Source: Siphonodentalium dalli
Taxonomy: Eukaryota; Mollusca; Scaphopoda; Gadilida; Siphonodentaliidae
DNA: 64,000 nucleotides
Reading direction: 5' to 3'
NCBI GenBank assembly: GCA_032622095.1
Contig: CP136061.1
Coordinates: 95,849,345 to 95,913,344 of the forward strand
Shown: positions 22,618 to 33,588 of the stretch, piece by piece
How the letters are laid out: every line of letters starts with the position of its first letter
How positions within the stretch are numbered: the stretch's first letter is position 1
The notes under the pieces: model-generated
Told to the model about the DNA's origin: nothing
Database searches by the model: none
Seen by the model: the letters and a program-made list of their open reading frames with translations, nothing else
Program-made: the position numbers and the translations under genes

Positions 22618-24542
22618 GGGGCCTGTTTCATGAAGCAATGTCATAAGATCATCTTAAGATGGACTTAATCTAAGATCTAAGGTGGATCTTATGATGTAAC
22701 TTTTCCGTTTCAAGAACGCGTTTCACAAAACAAGATTAAGTCCTACTTAAGTAGTAATTTAAGTTCGCGCGCTTTTAGACTGGCTCTCGACAATTTATTA
22801 CAGCTATGCACAGAAAATGTTGGTTCTGTGTGTGTTACATGCCAAGGTACAGTGTCTGGTGACAGATACTAGGGCGTGTCTAAGTATAATTATGATATTT
22901 TAATGCAAGGGCGATAATCAGTATAATGACTGGTGCATACTTAACTGCACGAGCGCGCTTTTTAACTGTGTTTTCGCGTCAGACCCCATCCACACATAGC
23001 TGCATGCTTCCAATGCCTATTTTATACAAACGTATCGAGCTCAAATATGTTATTTCAGTTATTAAAGGGACTTATACATCCTAACTCAGAATGTGAACCT
23101 TCACCCATATAACATGCCATTAAAGCGACGCGAGACATATGTTCGCTCCTTTCAATGCTGATATTAGGTTCTAATACATTATACGTATTTGAAGCATCTA
23201 TAATACCAGGAAACCGAATATGTCGCCAACACGGCACACACATACAATACACCACAATGGAAGCACTGAGCTAAACGCTCTTTACTGATTTCCACATTCA
23301 TGGAATACTAACACAAAACGCTCTTTATTTATATTGCTATAATGTGAATAGGACTTCATATCGTGCTCCAAATAGACTTATTTCCAATCTGAGACATACT
23401 TGTAGAAGCCATATATAAATGATGTTAGTGCCATTTGCTCTGGTTCTGTTGACAAATGTGCTAAACGCCTGTTATAATTAACAAACTGCGTATGAACTTC
23501 GAAAGTACGTTACGTTGAACGACATTCTGCATATATATGTTTTAATAAAAACCAAATCAACGACTTCTAATAAAGAGCGTTTATAATTAACAACACGTGA
23601 ACAGACGGCCGGTTCACAAGCCCCTGGGGAAAATTACTAAATACCAATATAGACTATACCACTGGTATATTGGTATTTTAGTAATTCCCCCAGGGGTCTG
23701 TGGGCCAGTTCACAGTGATATTATATGTTCTTTCGCGGACCCCGGTGTGCCCGCGCGGTCCGTATACTATATACATGCTATATATCTTTTTATTTCATAG
23801 TTAATAGATTATGATAATATACATACTAATAATAAAATAACACATATTATGTATTTTTATCTTGTTGATATATATACGGGGTACATATACAATACATTTT
23901 TACAATCAAATTATAACATAATAATATAGAAAGGCAAGTAAATAATAATAATAATAGCTGACATAACCATTTATAAAAAAAAACTGAGTATAAATCATTC
24001 ACTATTATCCTTGATGTGAAAATGTTCGGACTAATTGTCTCAACATGATTATTGTCTACAGTGCGATTGGGTGATTTGAATCGCAAATGATGTTCAACTC
24101 TATGTAAATATATTCTTTTTGTAACAGCAATTAGAAATGTATATATAGTGCGGTCTTGGCGGTTTACAGTTAGTAGCGGACACCCCGCCAATCTTGCAAC
24201 CACTGGCCACGTCACTGCTATAGCTTACCAGTTGGTTATTAATTACTACCATTTCTGAAACACCCCTCCGTGCTATCAAGGTGTGTTTCAGTTAAATGTG
24301 TTTATAATAATATATACATGAACTAGATCCCATCCACATTTCGAACCAACTGCGGATCACAACGTAGGTCTTAACTTTAAGATTATCTTATGACACCTCA
24401 CACCAGTCTTAAAGTTAAGACCAAAGTTAAGACCATCTTAGGTTAAGACTTTGTTCGTGAAACGCACTTATGACTGAAGTTTGAACTTATGACCATCTTA
24501 AGTCCCAACTATGTCATAAGTTGCCTTCATGAAACAGGGCCC
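22618..24542 (-). mobile_element. 1.93-kb non-autonomous DNA transposon, right arm of a palindrome
   Basis: Reverse-oriented copy of 20,548-22,479, 1,925 versus 1,932 bp, with scattered substitutions and small indels. It starts GGGGCCTGTTTCATGAAGC and ends CCTTCATGAAACAGGGCCC. The mirrored hairpin is at 23,615-23,702. Flanks are CTG on the left and CGG on the right, so a separate 3-bp duplication is possible but not clean. Confidence 0.7.
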
Positions 24543-24839
24543 CGGAGGTAGACATTTATATATTATCGTACATAATGTCAACAAACGTTTTAAATTAATA
24601 GAGATAAATAAAGTAGGAAAACTCACACAAAAAAGATAACAAATTCGAGATAATAACATACAGAAATATAATTAAATACACACTTAGCTGGGAAAGCTGC
24701 ACTGGGACCATGTTTATATACGTACAGGAGGGCATGCATGTAGATTCGATTTAAACCAATTTAAATGGCTGCTTTTGTAACAATTTCCGATGCAAATCTG
24801 GCTAATTTCAACATGTTTGTTTTATTTTCGTCATTAAAA

Positions 24840-25200
24840 AGAATTTTTAGTTTTTCATAATCGGATTACTTTGAAAGTATGTTTTCAGATAGGTTCTTCG
24901 GAAGGACGAAAGTTCGTTGCATATGAATAGATAATGGTATTTGTTACCCGGTGTATCTTCACCGCAAAGTTGGCAACGTGAACAAGGAACTTCTGTGTTT
25001 TTCCAACTGGAAACTTCAATAGGGAACCGATTATTTCTAGTTCTCAATTTGATCAGGTATGAACTGAATTTTGGCGGCAGTTCTAAAAGATATTTCTCTA
25101 TGCCAAAAGATACTTTAAATTTTTTTTATATGGAGTACATTTTGAGCTCTGGGCTAAAGTTTCGTTCCATGATTGCAAAGGTGTGACTATTGAACGGACT
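24840..25200 (-). pseudogene. LINE C-terminal fragment (reverse strand)
   Basis: A 66-codon frame (25,047-24,847) has the Cys/His pattern CxxC...HYLFxC (CSRCQLCGED...YHYLFICNEL) typical of the region after the reverse transcriptase in jockey/CR1-like LINEs. The upstream reverse strand in other phases continues it (KFSSYLIKLRTRNNRFP order), so the coding region is decayed. No RT core is left. Confidence 0.6.
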
Positions 25201-26055
25201 TGTTTAGAGTCAACATTAAAGTGATGTGAAACACTCTGGTAGGGTGATCAAATAGGAATTGAGAATAATCTTGCTCAAAGTAGTTATTTTTTACGAATAT
25301 TAACCCAAATTGACAACACACACCGCCATGTTCATATATTAATTAAATGCAATGACATTCGATGCTGAAATCAATTGTGTTAGATGATCGCCAAAAGTTG
25401 CCTCCCGAATCGAGATGTAAATATTTACAGTTGAGCGTAGTTCAGACGATGTTTTCTTTGGAGTGCTATGGTCGATTTCTTTGAATTTTTCGGCGAAGTT
25501 AGTAGAATGCTACATTCCCCAGGTTGCCATATCGCATAAGTATTAACTTATCAATTTCACGCACCCGAACAAGTCCATAATATGTCTTTAATATTGGTTG
25601 TACCTGTATAACTTGTTTTGGACGAAGAAGGAAGGCCATGTGGTCGAAAATTTCCAATAAGACTGTTGCGTTGTTACTTGTTGAACATGTGAACCTGTGT
25701 CTGTGTCTGGGGCATCCATGTATAACATTCCCACATGAAGATTACTACAGAACATGCATGTATATGTACGTACATTGACTACTGTCCCTTTCCAGTCGCG
25801 CTGCTCAGTTGTATGGTTTTAGCGTGTTTTGTGGCAGAACTGTCAGGAGATAACAATTCTACTGTCAATTAACGACGTATGGTGATCTCTTTGGCTTAAC
25901 GCTGTCATGTATTAGTCGACATTATCATGTCAAATATAATAGCTCTTCCCTGTCTAGGAAGAATCCATTCAAATGTAAGTAGTCTTTTTGTGTTTGTGGA
26001 ATCATGGCAGTGGATTGCGTTTGAATAATATCTGGATGAAAGAAGGTCGTATAAG
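25201..26055. other. No gene recognised
   Basis: AT-rich DNA left of the Polinton-like insertion. Nothing identifiable. Confidence 0.4.
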
Positions 26056-26061
26056 GACAAT
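26056..26061. repeat. Target site duplication, left (GACAAT)
   Basis: Identical to 32,583-32,588 directly outside the right TIR. Six bases is the length characteristic of Polinton/Maverick integration. Confidence 0.85.
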
Positions 26062-26072
26062 AGTAGTATTAT

Positions 26073-26088
26073 CTACCCTTTCGGGTAG
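26073..26088. repeat. Terminal hairpin of the Polinton-like TIR
   Basis: CTACCC TTTC GGGTAG, 11 bases from the element end, mirrored at 32,556-32,571. Its place suggests a replication or integrase recognition role; that is inference. Confidence 0.8.
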
Positions 26089-26174
26089 ACGGTTTGACTG
26101 CCTAAACCCTAAGCGCCTGTTCCTGTGCCATCAGGGGTTACGGGTCACGCAGCGTGGGTGTATATATCGGTGAA

Positions 26175-26420
26175 GGTTATCACCATAATTATCGTGGCGG
26201 GTACGACTAGGTCAAGGACGAACAAAATATTTCCGCAACAAGTGGGCCACGGTTATCACGGGAATAACGCGTGATCGGGGGGCCAGTATGTCTAGGTTAT
26301 ATATATCTATTCGGCCGAGGTTATCACCATAATAGCGCATAAAAAACGCGCGTACGTCTAAGTCCCGGGCAAACAATTCGGCGAAGGTTATCACGAGAAT
26401 AGCGCGTGATCACGGGTGTA
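26175..26420 (+). repeat. Four GGTTATCAC repeat units in the TIR
   Basis: GGTTATCAC occurs at 26,175, 26,251, 26,319 and about 26,386, each followed by (C/G)ATAAT or GGAATA and usually by a GCGCGTGATC-like or GCGC block, at 67-76-bp spacing. The mirror set lies at about 32,224-32,469. A subterminal protein-binding array is a reasonable guess. Confidence 0.75.
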
Positions 26421-28070
26421 TATATCTAGGTCACGGGTAAACGATATATTCCGTAACAAATCGGCGGGGCACGGAGCCAAGGTTTTAATGGGGTAGGGTA
26501 TAACTGAACGATAAACGCGGTAGGGTTTGTACTACAGCACCTGGTAAATAATTGTTAATTAGTAGTCACAGAGATAGACTATAAAACGCGAGGTATCCGT
26601 TAATTAGCTGACGTTTCTATTTTGAGTAAAAACAATTTCGTTTAGTGTGTGTGTATCGGTTTAATGGGGTAGTATAAAGATGTTCGGCTCACCAGAACAA
26701 ATACTGTAACCGGCTGAAGCTATATCACTGACGCCCGTTTCGTTTGGTCTGACGCCAATAAAGAGGGCGGGTATATATGAAAGGCTCAGTATATAAACGT
26801 CGGATGGTTACTGTTACACAATAACGGGAATATATTTCCAACTATATATATATTCTAATATATAGTTATTTAGTTTTATTTGATAAAAGTTGGATCACAA
26901 TTGTTTTAAATCAGGAAGCATTCTATTAAGGATAAACACAAAACCAGGTATGTATATTTATATTTATTCAATTGTCTTTATTTCCAGAAGTCTTGTTCAA
27001 TCATAGTTTTGAGAATATATACTTCAAACCACTGTTACAATCTTATTGGGGGGTACAAACTTATAAATACACACGAGTATGGATAACTGACCTCTTTCAC
27101 CCACGAAGATAACTCTAGTAATAAGTTTCGAACAGCTTGTGTGGTCACACCAAATTTTAATCCCCAAGAATCCAGCTCACTCTGCAGATTTAGGGTTTGA
27201 ATATTCCTCAGAGTCAGAGCCGAGTTGAATAAGTTTTAGAATTAAAAGTAGAAGAAGACTTGTCGTATCGCCTTTTGCGGGTCCTGCTTGTTTGACCTTT
27301 TTTTTTCTCGGTAGTACTAGGTAGGGCGTTATAAGTGGAAGGCAAGGGATCAATAGTAGAATTAAAACTGCTGGACGTTAATGGCAAGCTTTTATTAGTA
27401 GTAGATATCTGTCAGAAGTTCCTGGTAAGCTCTCACTAGAAGTAGAAGGTGCAGTAAATCCATATGTATATGGCAAGCTGTCCGAAGTAATAGGGCACTA
27501 AATCCTCTACTAGAAATACAAGGTACTACAGATGTGTTGGAATGTGGCAGCAAGATCAGAGGAATCCTTATCGCGTATTACTATACATACAAATACCTCT
27601 ATAGTGCGGGTGGCAGAAGGGTATGAATTGTGATTATATATAGTGAACAGAGAAAATGTTGGCACACACCTATATAATTGCGATGGAAATATTACCAGGC
27701 AACATCTTATGTATGCTCCAGTCTATTTTAGTCTTAATTATCATTGTGTACGTATCCCAGCTAATATATTGTAGAGTGAGGCGCAATGCCAAAAAATGTT
27801 GGCACTGACGACCAATAAGTCGAGCACCTAGATAATTGCCCGTATATACTGCCAGGTAACCGGCGTATGTATGCTCTGATCTATTTTAGTCTTAATTATC
27901 CTTATGCATGTATGTCGGGAGCCAATATATATATATATTGTAGCGGGTTTAGTCTACTTTCCTATGCAGGTAAACTAACACTACAGAGTTTGCAAAATCA
28001 GACGACAGAAATACGAGCTTTATTGTCAACAGGCGGAATTTCTAAACGGAAATAACACAATGGTATGTAT

Positions 28071-28204
28071 AATTTAAAAAAAAAAAAATTTTGTTGTAAA
28101 AAAAAAAATTTCAAATTTTTTTTTTTTTTCAATTTTTTTTTTTTTTTTTTCAAATTTTTTTTTTAATTTTTTTGCTTTTTTTTTTTCAATTTTTTTTTTT
28201 TTTC
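28071..28204. repeat. A/T homopolymer tract inside the left TIR edge
   Basis: About 134 bp of A-runs then T-runs directly after the TIR ends, not mirrored on the right side. Confidence 0.9.
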
Positions 28205-28391
28205 CTCAACAATATAGTCATGTGATATATCAAATTACTCGTCTCGAAGTATCGACTACAACGCAGCAACTTTTATCAAAATTGTATGTACCTATTTGGA
28301 ATTAATTAAAGAAATGTTATAACACTATTTCCAAATGCTAGACATTGGGGTTATATTACTGCCCTATATCAAAAAGGTTTTTTATTCGTTT

Positions 28392-28438
28392 TTTTTTTTT
28401 TTACCTCCTTCTTCTTACTCCTTGTATTACCTTTTAGG
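28392..28438 (+). promoter_or_regulatory. Possible 3' splice site before the polymerase region
   Basis: A T15-like run followed by ACCTCCTTCTTCTTACTCC and TTTTAG, directly before GAAATCGACC and an ATG at about 28,454, looks like a polypyrimidine tract plus AG. The ATG frame stops before joining the polymerase frame, so this may be chance. Confidence 0.25.
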
Positions 28439-28590
28439 AAATCGACCGCGACAATGAACTATCACCACCACCACCACTATCAACTTCTATTGTATCAAAC
28501 ACAAAGATATATCAAGAAAAATGTCCAAAGTGCGAATATATTTGCCAATCAAATGTCAGAGCCGGGAGCGATTTATGTCAATCAGTACAG

Positions 28591-30472
28591 GGTTTCGACG
28601 CCAACGCCCTTTATTTGAATTCCTTCGAGAAAGCGATGCCGGTCGGTGCTTATATTATAAGAAGGGCCGAGAACGAATTCAAACCCGAATTACGAGATAA
28701 ATTCTTATCCGCCTACCATTGGATGGATTGGCTCACGCGTCACGAAGGTCTAGATATCCAACACAAAATCAACAGCGGCTTCGAAGTACGAATCGGCAAG
28801 TTTCCTGTCGACGGTTTTCAACCGGTTAAAACGAACACGGTCGAGCCATTATCTTCCAATTCCACGGCTGTTGGTTTCACGGACATTCGGGTTGTTCAGT
28901 CACCCGTAATATAACGAACGAGAAATGGTTGAAGACTAGAGAAGCCAAATTTAAAAAAACGAACGAGTCCACCGAATATTTCCGAAGTTTGGGTTACGAA
29001 GTCAGAGAAATATGGGAATGCGAATATAAAGAATACTGCCGAAATACTCCGAAGATCTACCAATTCATCAACGCTACGAGGCCTCAATTTTTCCGTCGCC
29101 ACAGACAACGGGTGAGCGAGGAAGAGATTTTGAAAGGTATCACAGACGACGAGCTGTTCGGAATGATCGAGGTCGATATAGAAGTTCCCGTCGAATGGCC
29201 GACTTCGCTGCCCTCGACACCCGCACTCGATCCTCGCGAATATTTCGCTGAAATGTCCCCGATTTTCTGCAACACCGATATTCCCTTCGACGCTATCGGC
29301 GAGCATATGCAAGATCACGTGCGGGAGCACGATCTTTCGCAAAAGCCGCGACGTCTCTTGGTCGGAGGTATGAAGGCCAGGCAAATTTTGTTGGCGAGCC
29401 CTCTGCTGAAATGGTATTTACAGCACGGTATAGTAGTGACGAAGATCTACCAGGTAGTGGAGTATCGGTCCCAACGCTGTTTCCAATCGTTCGTAGACCG
29501 GGTCAGCGACGCTAGGAGAACGGGGGCGACCTGCATCCCGATAAATCTATAATAGCCGACACGATGAAGGTGATAGGGAATTCCGCGTACGGATCTATGA
29601 TAATGAATAAAATGACGCATCGAGATATCAAGTATATTCAGGGAGAGAACAAAACCTCTCTCAAAATCAATGAACCACGATTTCGAAAATTGGAGTGCCT
29701 GGACGAAGAAGAGGAATATTACGAAGTCGAAATGGCTAAGCAAAAAATCAAGCTGGACCTACCTATCCAAGTGGGATTCTTTATTCTGCAATACGCTAAA
29801 CGAAGAATGTTGGAATTCTATTACGATTTCCTCGATTTATACGTGGAGAGACGTAATTTCGAATACCTAGAAATGGACACAGATTCGGCGTATATCGCAC
29901 TCAGAGACGTAATTAAACCGGACATGTTGCATAAGTATGACGAAGGTATATTGGGTTCGTGTCACGATGATAACTCGGAGGATCGCTGGTTCCCGAGGAC
30001 TTGTTGTACGAAACACGCCGCTTTCGACAAACGAAAACCGGGATTATTTAAGCTGGAATACAGCGGAGACGAGATGATCGGGCTTTGCTCGAAAACCTAC
30101 ATCGTCCGAAAGGCGAAGGTGGTTAAACCATCCAATACCAGAATCGTCGGATACGGGCTACTGAGGAAAGCTATCAATCTGAAAAAGAAGTCACTCCCGA
30201 AATTTCGAAAAACGAATGAATATAAAATCAGCTCCAAGGGATTACGAAAATGCAGCATTAAAGCGCCGATGTCTATTTATAGAAGGGTACTCCGAAGCGG
30301 ACGAGTAGGATCAGGCACGAACCGCGGATTCAGGGCTAGACACAACACCATATACACGTACACGCAGGAGAAGAGAGGTTTTTCATATTTTTATTGCAAA
30401 AGAGAGGTGCTGAGATGCGGGATACGCACGCGACCTTTAGATATTACATTAACTCCGGTACAAAAAGCCTGA
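28591..30472 (+). pseudogene. Family-B DNA polymerase remnant (palm and thumb, Polinton type) with embedded nuclease-like segment
   Basis: The parent protein would copy the element's DNA, probably by protein priming. Three consecutive segments lie in three phases: 28,591-28,914, 28,929-29,552 and 29,564-30,472. The first starts at motif A (GFDANALYL, 28,591-28,617; the upstream exonuclease domain is missing). The second carries GMIEVDIEVP and the LLVGG...LQHG block seen before motif B in this family. The third has motif B (KVIGNSAYG, its residues 2-10) and motif C (MDTDSAY, catalytic DTD at 105-107), then a KPGLFKLE region. Frame breaks fall near 28,850 and near a G5 run at about 29,520. Motifs A and B are about 324 codons apart, far more than the roughly 100 usual in PolB; the extra part is annotated separately. 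Palm residues are intact, so the decay is recent. Confidence 0.85.
28760..29070 (+). pseudogene. Vsr-like (PD-(D/E)XK) nuclease segment inside PolB
   Basis: Between polymerase motifs A and B the sequence reads GKFPVDGF near 28,797-28,820, then, after the first frame break, a FHGC and FHGH pair at about 28,865-28,895, and then a K-rich helix leading to GYEVREIWECEYKEY near 28,993-29,037. This order (acidic residue, hydrophobic-GC-WH-H, K/N helix, G(W/Y)xVxxxWEC) is the signature order of Vsr mismatch endonucleases and related PD-(D/E)XK folds. It would make nicks or double-strand cuts; the role in the element is unknown. The call rests on motif order only, and the frame break lies inside it. 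Confidence 0.5.
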
Positions 30473-30579
30473 AATGAAAGGGAGTATATTACGAGCGCGC
30501 AATAGGAGAGAGAGAGAATAGCTGGTAAATACGCCTCGAAAGAGCCAGTCCCAAGCCTGGAAAAAAAAGAAGTATGAGG

Positions 30580-32582
30580 ACCATTGTGTTATTTCCGTTT
30601 AGAAATTCCGCCTGTTGACAATAAAGCTCGTATTTCTGTCGTCTGATTTTGCAAACTCTGTAGTGTTAGTTTACCTGCATAGGAAAGTAGACTAAACCCG
30701 CTACAATATATATATATATTGGCTCCCGACATACATGCATAAGGATAATTAAGACTAAAATAGATCAGAGCATACATACGCCGGTTACCTGGCAGTATAT
30801 ACGGGCAATTATCTAGGTGCTCGACTTATTGGTCGTCAGTGCCAACATTTTTTGGCATTGCGCCTCACTCTACAATATATTAGCTGGGATACGTACACAA
30901 TGATAATTAAGACTAAAATAGACTGGAGCATACATAAGATGTTGCCTGGTAATATTTCCATCGCAATTATATAGGTGTGTGCCAACATTTTCTCTGTTCA
31001 CTATATATAATCACAATTCATACCCTTCTGCCACCCGCACTATAGAGGTATTTGTATGTATAGTAATACGCGATAAGGATTCCTCTGATCTTGCTGCCAC
31101 ATTCCAACACATCTGTAGTACCTTGTATTTCTAGTAGAGGATTTAGTGCCCTATTACTTCGGACAGCTTGCCATATACATATGGATTTACTGCACCTTCT
31201 ACTTCTAGTGAGAGCTTACCAGGAACTTCTGACAGATATCTACTACTAATAAAAGCTTGCCATTAACGTCCAGCAGTTTTAATTCTACTATTGATCCCTT
31301 GCCTTCCACTTATAACGCCCTACCTAGTACTACCGAGAAAAAAAAAGGTCAAACAAGCAGGACCCGCAAAAGGCGATACGACAAGTCTTCTTCTACTTTT
31401 AATTCTAAAACTTATTCAACTCGGCTCTGACTCTGAGGAATATTCAAACCCTAAATCTGCAGAGTGAGCTGGATTCTTGGGGATTAAAATTTGGTGTGAC
31501 CACACAAGCTGTTCGAAACTTATTACTAGAGTTATCTTCGTGGGTGAAAGAGGTCAGTTATCCATACTCGTGTGTATTTATAAGTTTGTACCCCCCAATA
31601 AGATTGTAACAGTGGTTTGAAGTATATATTCTCAAAACTATGATTGAACAAGACTTCTGGAAATAAAGACAATTGAATAAATATAAATATACATACCTGG
31701 TTTTGTGTTTATCCTTAATAGAATGCTTCCTGATTTAAAACAATTGTGATCCAACTTTTATCAAATAAAACTAAATAACTATATATTAGAATATATATAT
31801 AGTTGGAAATATATTCCCGTTATTGTGTAACAGTAACCATCCGACGTTTATATACTGAGCCTTTCATATATACCCGCCCTCTTTATTGGCGTCAGACCAA
31901 ACGAAACGGGCGTCAGTGATATAGCTTCAGCCGGTTACAGTATTTGTTCTGGTGAGCCGAACATCTTTATACTACCCCATTAAACCGATACACACACACT
32001 AAACGAAATTGTTTTTACTCAAAATAGAAACGTCAGCTAATTAACGGATACCTCGCGTTTTATAGTCTATCTCTGTGACTACTAATTAACAATTATTTAC
32101 CAGGTGCTGTAGTACAAACCCTACCGCGTTTATCGTTCAGTTATACCCTACCCCATTAAAACCTTGGCTCCGTGCCCCGCCGATTTGTTACGGAATATAT
32201 CGTTTACCCGTGACCTAGATATATACACCCGTGATCACGCGCTATTCTCGTGATAACCTTCGCCGAATTGTTTGCCCGGGACTTAGACGTACGCGCGTTT
32301 TTTATGCGCTATTATGGTGATAACCTCGGCCGAATAGATATATATAACCTAGACATACTGGCCCCCCGATCACGCGTTATTCCCGTGATAACCGTGGCCC
32401 ACTTGTTGCGGAAATATTTTGTTCGTCCTTGACCTAGTCGTACCCGCCACGATAATTATGGTGATAACCTTCACCGATATATACACCCACGCTGCGTGAC
32501 CCGTAACCCCTGATGGCACAGGAACAGGCGCTTAGGGTTTAGGCAGTCAAACCGTCTACCCGAAAGGGTAGATAATACTACT
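30580..32582 (-). repeat. Right terminal inverted repeat, 2,003 bp
   Basis: Reverse complement of 26,062-28,064, starting ACCATTGTGTTATTTCCG and ending GATAATACTACT. The inner limit is where AGTATGAGG (right) and ATACATACC (left, complement) diverge. Confidence 0.92.
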
Positions 32583-32588
32583 GACAAT
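32583..32588. repeat. Target site duplication, right (GACAAT)
   Basis: Copy of 26,056-26,061. The inferred empty site reads ATAAG-GACAAT-CTTGAAC. Confidence 0.85.
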
Positions 32589-32747
32589 CTTGAACAGATT
32601 TGTGTGAAGGTCAGAGATTGTACTGATGTATACGAGGTCGCGTTGTTTGATTAATGAACTGACGATCCACTAATGCGACGCTTGCCAGTCCCGTTTAGGC
32701 GACAGAACTCTTGAGCAATCGAGTTCAGCAATATTTGCCGGTAGAGT

Positions 32748-33102
32748 TATCTCCCATCGCTCTGCTGAGATACCACTGCCCAAACTCCATACAGCGCCCT
32801 CTACGCTATCGCTGTGATATATCACTGCCACAATGAGTGTACTTTGCAGACGATAAATCTATTTTTACATATCATCGCGGAACTGTATTTACTACTATTT
32901 AGTCACCTATTATCTTGTTTTGACCACAATTTTTTTTAAAGTTTGCAATAATGGTAATTCTTTCGGTATTGATAAGAACAATATGAACTGAGCCAGACAT
33001 AGACAATTTTAATCCTAAAACATAAGAACTAAAAACCCGTAAGAATTCCTTACCAATTAATGTCATTATGGCAGTGGTATCTCAGCGGAGCGATGGGAGA
33101 TA
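32748..33102. mobile_element. 355-bp element with 35-bp inverted ends
   Basis: TATCTCCCATCGCTCTGCTG at 32,748 and the complement ending at 33,102 (one mismatch in GAGCGATGGGAGATA). Both arms continue through AGATACCACTGCC. A MITE or fold-back without coding capacity. Confidence 0.75.
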
Positions 33103-33588
33103 CCTCTGCCTGGAGTTTGACCACTGCCTTATTAAATTCCTAAGCTTACTTATCCTTTCAACTCATATTGTAAACTCGTCTGTAGATCATGATATTAATA
33201 TACCATCATTTCTTAAACCTATTGTTTCTCTAACTCGGCCACTTGCCATTCGCGCTTTCTTTATTTATACAATCTTTCTACTTGTCTGAGGAGATAGCTC
33301 AACAAAACCAGATATCTGCTTGCTGCTAGATCCTCTTCCCCTTTTCTATTCTACTTATGTTTCCATCATCAAAATTTTGTTCATCATAAATGTAATATTA
33401 ATTGGGGCAAATAAATATTGTTTAAATCATAATGACATTTGTTTGGGCTTCGCGTAGCCAGCACACCTGAGCAATCTGGCTCGCCAGTTAACAAAATATT
33501 AAACATGTTTGATGTTCGAATCCGATCGCTCGCTTTGTGGAAACACCCCGCAGACCAAACACCATGCAGCGCCTTCTACGTAGACTAT

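Larger units (their letters stand above)
26062..28064 (+). repeat. Left terminal inverted repeat, 2,003 bp
   Basis: Any position x in this arm maps to 58,644 minus x in the right arm without an indel at every point checked, including four mirrored frame boundaries. It holds a terminal hairpin CTACCC-TTTC-GGGTAG (26,073-26,088), four degenerate GGTTATCAC units, and a 140-158-bp direct duplication containing AAAATGTTGGCAC and TATTTTAGTCTTAATTATC (27,653-27,950). Open frames inside it are not recognisable proteins. Confidence 0.92.
26062..32582. mobile_element. Polinton/Maverick-derived element, 6,521 bp, PolB only
   Basis: Ends AGTAGTATTATC and GATAATACTACT are flanked by GACAAT on both sides. 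The terminal inverted repeats are 2,003 bp each, leaving a 2,515-bp centre with one decayed family-B DNA polymerase region. Known Polintons are usually 15-20 kb, with 6-bp TSDs, AG...CT ends, PolB, a retroviral-type integrase, a protease, an ATPase and capsid genes. Here only PolB sequence remains, so I infer a deletion derivative moved in trans or a distinct short lineage. Equal TIR length and matching frames in both arms imply recent insertion or ongoing gene conversion. An alternative is another protein-primed linear element, but the TSD favours Polinton. Confidence 0.8.

Noticed and set aside
20875-24215. Mirrored frames of 105 and 122 codons as transposase remnants
   Set aside because: No DDE, zinc-finger or helix-turn-helix signature, and the C-termini are low-complexity Y/L runs from TAT repeats.
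27867-30777. Identical 62-codon frames in both Polinton-like TIRs as a duplicated gene
   Set aside because: Their identity follows from the TIR. Composition is not informative and the frame ends at the TIR edge.
26062-32582. Interpretation as a Tc1, hAT or piggyBac element
   Set aside because: The TSD is neither TA, 8 bp nor TTAA, and the coding remnant is a DNA polymerase, not a transposase.
26062-32582. Integrated exogenous virus with structural genes
   Set aside because: No capsid, packaging ATPase, protease or integrase sequence is visible; the centre holds polymerase only.
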